From assembly GCA_018350325.1 (NCBI GenBank), contig JAEVLN010000006.1, positions 124,001-188,000 of the forward strand: a stretch of DNA of 64,000 bases. Reading direction: 5' to 3'. The notes under the pieces were generated by a model, which was given only the letters and a program-made list of their open reading frames with translations, made no database searches and was not told where the DNA came from. Source of the stretch: Globodera rostochiensis. Lineage: Eukaryota > Nematoda > Chromadorea > Rhabditida > Heteroderidae. Both the position numbers and the translations under genes were made by a program. Positions 56,267 through 64,000 of this stretch are shown here, in pieces. The stretch's first letter is position 1; each line of letters begins with the position of its first letter.

Positions 56267-56658
56267 ATGAACTTTAATTTGGCGCGGCGTCGATTAATGG
56301 CTTTGGGGCCTTTTTCTTCTCATCCCTCGCCTTCTTCGTCTCCCCAATCAATCAGGCCGAGGAGCAATGGAAGTGGCTCAGAATTCAAAGGACTCTTTCC
56401 GACGAAGCCGTACAGGCGGAAGTTCGGTCTCATTAAGGTAAAGCAAAAAACTTCACATTGCTTTCCGGGATGACGAAATATCCACCCCCCACCCGCATAT
56501 TGTTTAATTGATTTGGCCATCAAATTGACTGCTTCCTTTTTTAGGTTTTAATGGTGGCGTTCATCAGTTTGATGGCAGGCGCTAAAGTGGCAGAAAAAGG
56601 CGCCTCTTTTTTGGAAGAGAGCGAGATATTTGTACATTCCGACGACGAGGACGAATGA
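56267..56658 (+). CDS. emre-1: EMRE (essential MCU regulator) homologue
   Basis: EMRE is a single-pass inner mitochondrial membrane protein needed for calcium uptake by the MCU channel. Two exons: 56267-56437 (57 codons) and 56545-56658 (37 codons plus stop), joined in phase 0 for 94 residues. The first half starts MNFNLARRRLMALGPF, an Arg-rich Ser/Pro sequence fitting a mitochondrial presequence. Then KPYRRKFGLIK|VLMVAFISLM forms the start of the membrane helix, GAKVAEKGASFLEE its end, and EIFVHSDDEDE the acidic C-tail that binds MICU1. The K-FGL--V pattern before the helix, the FLEE-x-(D/E)IFV block and the poly-acidic end are EMRE hallmarks. It ends about 250 bp from the convergent UNC-78 gene. 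Confidence 0.88.
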
Positions 56659-56904
56659 TTTGTGGCTCAAACCCAATTTTACTGTGTTTGTTTTATCAAT
56701 ATTGTGCAGAGTGCTTAAAGCTTTGAGAAGAATGCATAAATAGCTCGCTAAGACAATTTCGAATTTTAAGGGTTGCATTCGAAGGCAATACATTGTGGTG
56801 GGGGGGGGGGGGATTAACGGTGAAGGATTTGGCATCACCACAAAATCAGGTGGGCACACGAAATATTGCAAAGCCAAAGCGGCGATCCTCCCAAACGTCG
56901 TTCT

Positions 56905-59900
56905 TCATAACTTCAGCGTCCACTGTTTCACGTTCGAGTCCTGCCCCACACTCAGCAGCCGATTGTCGGACAGCCAAGCTACTCCGTTGATAGCACTCAT
57001 CGAGTGAGCCCCGCGAATGACTAGCGGATGTTCGCCACTCTGTTGCAGGTCCCACACCATTACGTTCGTGTCAAGAGAGCCCGTGGCGATGTACCGGCTG
57101 AGGGGAGGAAAGCATCATTAAGCGATCCCTACAACGATTGGCGATAATTCAAAAAGCGGAGCCGACCCGTTGGTGGACCAAGCGCTGCAATTGATGCGTG
57201 CAGTATGAAAAGACCATTCCTTCTCCGAAGCGACTTTGAAGTCGTCGTCCACGCTGTAGGGCACCACCTTCGGACAATTGAACAATTTGAGGAGAATTTA
57301 GACTCTAATCTGTCGTCAACAAAGGCTGGGATTTATACGTGTTTTCAATCCCTGCCCCAGTCGTCACCGTAAAGGGCCAGCAAGGATTGGGAAAGACCGT
57401 TGTAATGGTTTCTTGAAAATGTACTACTTTTCTGGCAATATCCGTGGCCACCAAATGCTTTCCGTTCGGGCTGAAGTTCACGGAGGATATGGCGCCGGCA
57501 TGTTGGAGCACTTTCTTTTCTTCTAACGCTCCACTGGAGGCCAAATTATACAAATGCACGCGACCATCCTAAAACTCGCAAAATGCGAAGAAAATGCCAA
57601 AAACGTTTGCCCTTTGTTCTTACAGTGCCCCCGACAGCCAAAAGAGTGCCGTTGGGATGGAGTGCAACGGAAGTGCCCTCGTATTTTGTGTCGATGGCAC
57701 TCGATTGCTTCTTCTCGGAAAAAATAACAACGGAACGGTGGCACGCAATCGCCACTTTTTCCCCGTTTGGGCCAACGCTCGCCACACCGCGCGGTTGGGA
57801 GGTCAAACGGTGGGAAATGGACTGGGCATTCTCTGAGAGAGGGAGGCAAAGTTGAAGGTAAAACTATACAATAAAATAATTCATAAAAGCCATTGGCTTT
57901 TTGAAAGTATGCGGGACCCGTCTTATTACCCTAACGAACGGCTACACCCCACCCCTTTTAGTGAAAAAGTGCAAAATGAAAAGAGAAAATGAAAGAACTG
58001 CTAGCGTTTTTTGCGGCCAGGCCAATTCAGAGGACTCTGGAATTTCTTTTCTTTTCACTGTGAGCGGAAGGCTGTCCAAATCTTACCGACGGAAGCGGAA
58101 AGAGCGTTCTCTGTGAAAGCGACCGAGTCATCCCATCCGATGGAAATGAGAAGGCCTTCGGTTGTCAAACTCAGCCCGGACACCTGCGACTTGTGGATCT
58201 GAGAGCCCATCCGCTCCGAAGAGCCATCGGTGAGATTCCAACGGGCTAAAATTGTAACAGAGCAGAGAAAACTCATTATGTTTAATTCGAATTGCTTCCG
58301 AAAGTATCTTCCGCTCCCATTCCCAGCAATTTCTCAATGCTCACTGATGTGCCCCTCAAAGTCGGCGGTGAACGCCATGCGGCGGTCATCGGACAGTGCC
58401 AATGCGGTGATGGATTTGTTATGTCCTCTAATCACTCGGCTAATCTTCAGTGTCTCGGGGCAAATGTAATTGATGAAGCCGCTCAAAGACACACTGACGA
58501 TCCAATGCTTCAGCCAAACCACCGCCAACTGCTGGTCTTCAATGGTCGACCCAAAGGGCACCGTCCTGAAAAGACATTGATTGTGATAACAGATTTGCGG
58601 GGAATGAATGGCCACGCGATCAGTTGGCGTCCGGGCACGTCCCACACTTTGACTGTTTTGTCGCCGGAAGCGGTGACCAGCTTTTTGCCGTCCGGATTCC
58701 AATTCAGCGCAAACACTCCGCCGCCGTGCGCGACAGTGCCTTTGCACGACTCGTCCACCAATTCGCCCACCTTTTCACCCTCCTGCCCATTGAAAAGAAC
58801 GACCTGGAACCGATCACCGTTTTTAGAATAAAAAGCTTTATATCAGCCATTTCACCCCTTCCGTTACCTTTCCGTCCATCCCTCCCGCCGCAAAAAGTGA
58901 CCCGTCTTTGTTGTAACGCACCGATTGGACAAAGCGCGAATGCTCATGGAAAATCTGCAAGAAGTCCACCCACAATCACTCGCCCATCCGTTGTTAATGT
59001 TCAGTCACCGTTTTGAATTTGAAGGGCGGGCCTTCGAAAATGGCGACGGTGTTATCCTCCGAACCGCTCACCAAACGATAAGGCCGCGTCGGGCGAAAGT
59101 CGACACTCTTTAGGGAGAAATCATTCATTCATTGGATAAGTACGAATAAAGTTCTTGTGCCTGTATTTGCCTCCCCTCCCCCCTCCCCCCGGGGGGGGGG
59201 GGGGGGTAGGCTCCGTTGGGAGGGGGGAGGGAACGGCTAACCAAACAACTCACATTCATCGGCCGACTTTGTCCTGACAAATTTCCATTGCTGGTACCCG
59301 TGTCGAAGAGAAAAACGTGGCCAAATCTTTAGAAAAACAAAAATTTTTAGTTTAAATAAAGAAATTTCAGAAACACCCAAATAAACAATAAGCAATAAAT
59401 TAAATAGGTGCAGTGACCTTTCGTGCCCTTCACCGACCACCGCGACCCGCTTGCCGTCCTCAGACCACGAAATGTCGCGGATCGCGCCCGAAAGAAGAGC
59501 GTATTCCGACTTCAAAATGTGCGTCTAAAATGTTAAGGTCCTAATGCAAACCATTGGGGTACTCATCAACGTGCCGCCCTCGTCGTAAATGGGTCGGACC
59601 CCCTCCTCCCCCCCCCCCCACGTGCGCCGTAAGGGGGTTGGGGGTTAAGAATTTTGTCAGAATATTGGTCAATTCTTGGCACGCTTTACGAGAACATTCG
59701 TTTCCTTACAGAGACTGACCAAATGGTAGAGAGGTACTTAGGTTATGGATTTCTGGAGAAATGCCGTCCGGCGTCCCGGCTTTTCAAAAGGCCAGGCTTT
59801 GTTCCGACAATTATTCCTCGGTTCAAGCTCAAGTCCCGATCCAGGATTGGCAAAAACACAGCAACTGACTGATTGCGTCGTATCCCAGAAACGGATTTTG

Positions 59901-60282
59901 CCCGATTGGTCGCCGCTTGCAATGTAAAATCCGGACGGCGAATATTTTGCAACCGTCGTCAAAGTCGCGTGTTCCGTGTAAACGTCGCAATCGGCGATGT
60001 TCTGAACATTTTTTCTGTGCTAACAATAATATCCAATTAAACCATACATCCGCGTCCCGGATGAACACGCTGTTCCCGTTGCAGTAGAGAAATTTGGTGC
60101 CGTCCGGACTGGACGAAAGGACCAAAGGCATTCCGCGAACAGTGCGCGGCAAGGAGGCGTAAGTGCTCTCTGAGGACAAATCGGACAAGAAAGCCTCAGG
60201 TTTTGATCGTTTTTTCATCTCGTTGACTTTCTGTCCGCGGATGGTTTTTACCTTTCTTGAATTCTCCGTCCGGAGCAGCCAT
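56905..60282 (-). CDS. unc-78: UNC-78/AIP1 (WDR1) actin-interacting protein
   Basis: AIP1 promotes disassembly of cofilin-decorated actin filaments and organises muscle actin. Exon 1 (to ATG 60280-60282) reads [10 protein letters not shown] and leads to [40 protein letters not shown]. Then come [20 protein letters not shown] and RFWDTTQ (about 59940), [20 protein letters not shown] (about 59470), [20 protein letters not shown] (about 58700), [36 protein letters not shown] and [16 protein letters not shown], ending [20 protein letters not shown] then VKQWTLKL at TGA 56905. The order of WD40 blades corresponds to WDR1 through both seven-bladed propellers. Introns are mostly 45-70 bp; one at about 59110-59250 contains G/C runs. 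Symbol follows C. elegans. Confidence 0.9.
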
Positions 60283-61289
60283 CTGATTCAGCTCAAGAAC
60301 GTTGTTTTTTCGTTAAAAACAATTCCTTCAATCCTCGTCAGACCCGACAATGTGTGCGATCCAAAACTCCTTAAACAATGATTTTTTTTCAGTTATAGGA
60401 GATAATCGGAGAGAGTAAATGTTTAAAAAAAAGGAAAATCCAAACAGATGACACCCCCTCCCCCCCCCCTCACACACACCACAGCGCAGGAGGGAAGCCG
60501 AGACCGAACGAACGAGGGAAACGCCAAAGGGATAAAATCAATTGACATTTTTGTTACTGGCGAGATTCACTCGTTTAACCTCTGTTCATGGGATCAATCA
60601 ATGTGAACTGAGTTTCCAACTTTATCCGTGAATTTATAGCGAAGAATCTTTGATGGACAAACAAATTGCGGTTGGTTATTCACGACGCGACGGTATACGT
60701 GTAGACAGAATGAAACTGCCTAACAGATTCTCATATTTGCATTGTGATTAAAAATTTCATTTGAAGGGAATGACAAAAGCTAATGAATCGAAGTTCGGTA
60801 AAACATTAACTTATTTCAAACCCATGAAAAGAAAATGAACAAAATTTCAATTAAAATTAAAAGCAGTGGACGGCTGAGCCCATCAACATTTTTTTCAAGC
60901 CAGGACCAATTCTAAGAACTGAATGCATCAGCCAATTTATGCGATTTGCACTGCTGTAGAACTCAAGGTTCAAAAGAGAAAATAGAGCCGGAACGCACGA
61001 ATGTTATCAGATTGGTGATTGCGTCCAGCGGAGAAATAAAGAGAAACATCAAGAACAAAATCATGCATAGGGCAGACAGTACACAATAGTGTCAATGAAT
61101 CCCCGAGTAGTCTAAACGGGGTAGAGCAACGATCGAATGTCATTGTTGGTATAATGAGAAAAAACTGAAGACGGATGAAAAGGAATGGGAAAACGTGTTG
61201 ACAACAGACAGCTTTGCAAGTATCGAATGCTTTAACCGCCAAATCCACAATTACTTCCAACCGTCACTCGCTCCCATTCGTTCCTTCCC
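60283..61289. other. Intergenic region
   Basis: 5' flank of unc-78 and 3' flank of the next minus-strand gene. A poly-C run is followed by CACACACACC at about 60457-60480. No gene is seen. Confidence 0.45.
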
Positions 61290-63773
61290 TCACAACTGTG
61301 TCGCCCTCCGCTCGGCCCGAATCTTCCTGAGCACCGCCTTAGCCTCACTATACACCTTTTCAGCGGTAACAGGCGAATCTGACAAAAACAATAATAATTG
61401 AGGCCAAACGGCTATTCACCTCCGAGTTCCTCCCAAGAATCGAGCACCGGCACAGTTTGTTCATCAGAAGCGCACATCGGAGACGTAATGGTTGGCATAG
61501 AGCTGTTGCGCGAAGAAAGTGTCGATTGGAACTCAAGCGAATCGCTTTCCTTCACCATCCCATTGCCCTTCATCGCAGTTGAGTCAACATCTTCGATATC
61601 GGACTCATCGTCTTGAAGCACTTGGAGAATGCTGGCATTGATCACTATGCTCTCCTCGTCGTCCGAAAACGACTCCGACGAATATAAAGGCTCATCAGCA
61701 AACAAAGAAGAGATAACGTCAAATGCAATCTACACAACGATAAATATCAAATGAGTGAAATTTTAAATATAAAAACCGATTTGGCTGCATCTGCAGACTC
61801 GTTGGGATTATGTTCGTCATCCAGATGAGAGTCAAATGAGGAAAAAATGTTGGACTGTGGCGGCAGAAGCGAGGGCGGACTTGCCGGAGAACCGAACAAC
61901 TTGTAATTGACGATGTTCTCAGAAAAGCTTTTGTTGTCATTAGCCAAAATCGGCGACGTGAATGAAGAATGGCACACGTCGTCCCCCTCCAACATCATTC
62001 GCTCCAACTCTCTGTCCAACTGCCGGCCACGATCGAATTCCTCGTAATCTGAAATTCGAATATTTTCAGCAAGAATTGCTCAAAAACCAAATGGAGGAAA
62101 AATGGACGGCAACACGGAGAGTGGCGGCGTCAAATCCATCTTAAAATCAACCGCTTCATCAATTCCCAAATCCGGAGATTGTTTAGTCGGAATTGCTGTA
62201 GTAGTAATATTTGGCGTCCGTGCCCCATAGAAAATAGCCATCAATTTGGAATTGGTGAATAGATGCGAGTGTTTCACCTGCTCTTCGAACGACTCATTGA
62301 TCATCGCCACCTTAAATTGAAAGCATTTTAAAATTTGCATTTCCCAAGTTCAACTTTTTTTGAGAAATTTGGTGATTATTTACTCATTCGAAAAGCTAGC
62401 CATGCTGATCAAGGGCGGAGCCAAGAATTTTTGGTCATAGTTAAGTTTATACCCCCCATGTACGGAGCCAGGGGGAGGCCTGGCCCCCCTCCCTCCGAAA
62501 ATTTTTTTGAGAAAAAAACCGTAGAGGGTACTCTTTTGTTTTGCAAAATTACTCTTTTGTTTTGCAAAATTAATCATTTTTGGACCAATTTTATTAGCAA
62601 AGTTCGTTAAAATCTTCAAAAAAATTTCCCGGTGGCGCCAAATCTGATGTCAGATTCGTGATCAGCGAACTCGTTACCGCCGAGTACTTCTCTAAATGCA
62701 TAAAACCCTCTTAAAATATCTTTTTTTGTGGGACCTGTAAACTTTTTTCTCGGCAGCGCCTGTCGGCACCGCCAACCCCCCTAAAAGTAAAGCAAAATAG
62801 CAAAAAAATTGCTGTTTTGAAAATTTTTTAACAAGAATGCAGTAAAACAAAAAATTGATTATGATCACCCGCATTTTTGAACATTTTGTAAAGTGTCCTT
62901 ATTTTTGACCTCAACTGTCCTTATCCTAAAAACTTTTAGTTAAGCATTTCGGGGGGGGGGGGGATCCAAAAGGTCGATTCTTAGGGGTGTAATTTTGCTG
63001 TTAATTGCATTTTTGTTAAGCAATTTTTCCGAAAAAAAAGTTGGTAATACTGTGCTTTGCCCCCCCCCCATTTTTTGAAAAAATACAAACTTTTTTAAAA
63101 GCCATATAAAACAAGTTTCCGGGGATTTTCGAGGTCACTAATCACGATTCTGACATTTATTTTATCCAATTCCGAACCCCGAACCCGAATTCGAACAATT
63201 TTTTAAAGAAATTTTACAAAAAAATTAACATTTATTGCCCAAAATCGTGCACGAAATGGCCATTCGTTGTGAACCGTCACTACTTTAATTCAAATTTGTT
63301 GGCTTTTGTCCATCGATTCATGTTACTTTAAATTTCGTGCATTTGCATCGATTTTGGGCAATAAATGTTAATTTTTTGTAAAATTTCTTTTAAAAATTGT
63401 TCGAATTCGGGTTCGGGGTTCGGAATTGGGTAAAATAAATGTCAGAATCGTGATCAGTGACCTCGAAAACCCCCGGAAACTTGTTTTACATGGCTTTTAA
63501 AAAACTTCGTATTTTTTCAAAAAATGGGGGGGGGGGCAAAGCACAGTATTACCAAAAAGTTTGATATCATTAGTTCTCAAAAAAAAATCATTTTCGGGGG
63601 GGGGGGGGGCTCCACGCTGGCTCCGCCTCTGACGCTGGTTGTGAGTTAATTAATACGCATACCTCAAGGTCATTATCATCCAGCTCCTCATCATTTAAGT
63701 CTTTGGCGGTTTTTGACCGACACGCGACTTTTGGAAACAAACGGCATTGGTGATCGTGCTCCGATGATGACAT
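61290..63773 (-). CDS. Unidentified acidic, Ser-rich protein
   Basis: Not recognised. Exons on the minus strand: about 63663-63773 (MSSSEHDHQCRLFPKVACRS, ending LNDEELDDNDLE); from about 62310 (VAMINESFEEQVKHSHLFTN, SKLMAIFYGARTPNITTTAI); 62040-61770 (RQLDRELERMMLEGDD, YKLFGSPASPPSLLPPQSNI); 61730-61412 (LFADEPLYSSESFSDDEES, LQVLQDDESDIEDVD); and about 61290-61379 (DSPVTAEKVYSEAKAVLRKI then RAERRATQL, stop). The protein is acidic and Ser-rich with a short basic C-terminal helix, suggesting a regulatory protein without a globular enzyme fold. Its first large intron (about 62315-63660) hosts a 511-bp MITE. The start may lie further upstream. Confidence 0.6.
62640..62950. repeat. Dispersed repeats in intron
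   Basis: 62640-62715 (AAATCTGATGTCAGATTCGT, GCCGAGTACTTC, TGCATAAAACC) matches 7499-7580 in the set-4 intron. 62740-62950 matches the pnk-1 intron repeat in inverse orientation. Both are fragments of older elements. Confidence 0.65.
63043..63553. mobile_element. MITE with 8-bp TSD (GGTAAT family, copy 2)
   Basis: Begins GGTAATACTGTGCTTTG and ends CAAAGCACAGTATTACC, flanked by a perfect AAAAAGTT duplication on both sides. Terminal inverted repeats of about 200 bp resemble those of the copy at 30462-30986 in order and sequence, including GAACCCGAATTCGAACAATT. Only the central 80 bp differ. It lies in the first intron of the acidic protein gene. Confidence 0.88.
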
Positions 63774-64000
63774 TCTCTTTCGACCGACGATTTGCCCTCC
63801 CCTAAATGTTTTTGGTAAACAAATGTTAGAACGAATTACCTTAAGACTCTTTTAGGCACAATGGTAATCAACAACAGTTGAAGAGAAAATGAGACTTCAA
63901 TACCCGCTCGCAAAGATGATGCATCCAACCCTTGTGGTTTTAGATTCCCACAACCTTCCACAGAAATAACCCTGAATTTAGGAAGTTCAAGCAGGAAATG

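Overview
The window is nuclear DNA of a nematode. Genes have many short introns (about 41-60 bp is common), one certain GC-AG intron, conserved animal proteins, and a secreted lipocalin-related (LPR) protein of a type best known from nematodes. Dense small inverted-repeat transposons and long minisatellites built on G or C homopolymer runs, together with the GC-AG intron, fit a tylenchid plant parasite, most likely a cyst nematode (Globodera/Heterodera). The species call is inference.

Layout, left to right: a 5'-truncated MIOS (GATOR2) gene (+); a SUV4-20 H4K20 methyltransferase (-) head-to-head with a citron-like gene (+); a minus-strand run of CHIC1/2-like, SGSM-type TBC Rab-GAP, phosphorylase kinase gamma and NAA15 genes. 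From about 26.4 to 34.2 kb lies a gene desert made almost entirely of inverted-repeat elements, including a 1,079-bp Mutator-like deletion derivative with a 9-bp target-site duplication (TSD). Then come an AP-4/HLH-11 bHLH gene (+), a BTB/KCTD-like gene (-) next to a 2-kb G-run minisatellite, a coiled-coil gene (-) carrying nested MITEs, an LPR gene (-), pantothenate kinase with two possible first exons (+), O-GlcNAcase (+), the small EMRE gene (+), UNC-78/AIP1 (-) and an unidentified acidic protein (-).

The genes do not form one pathway. Several are metabolic or signalling housekeeping functions: amino-acid sensing to TORC1 (MIOS), glycogen breakdown (PHKG), CoA synthesis (PANK), O-GlcNAc cycling (OGA), mitochondrial calcium uptake (EMRE), N-terminal acetylation (NAA15), actin turnover (UNC-78), cytokinesis (citron) and chromatin (SUV4-20). 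The most unusual content is the repeat landscape: several MITE families with readable TSDs, nested insertions, and two sequence-distinct element groups whose terminal repeats are tandem arrays sharing a CACTGAA core.

Exon boundaries were inferred by eye from splice signals, reading phase and remembered family sequences; protein identities rest on motif recognition, with no database search.
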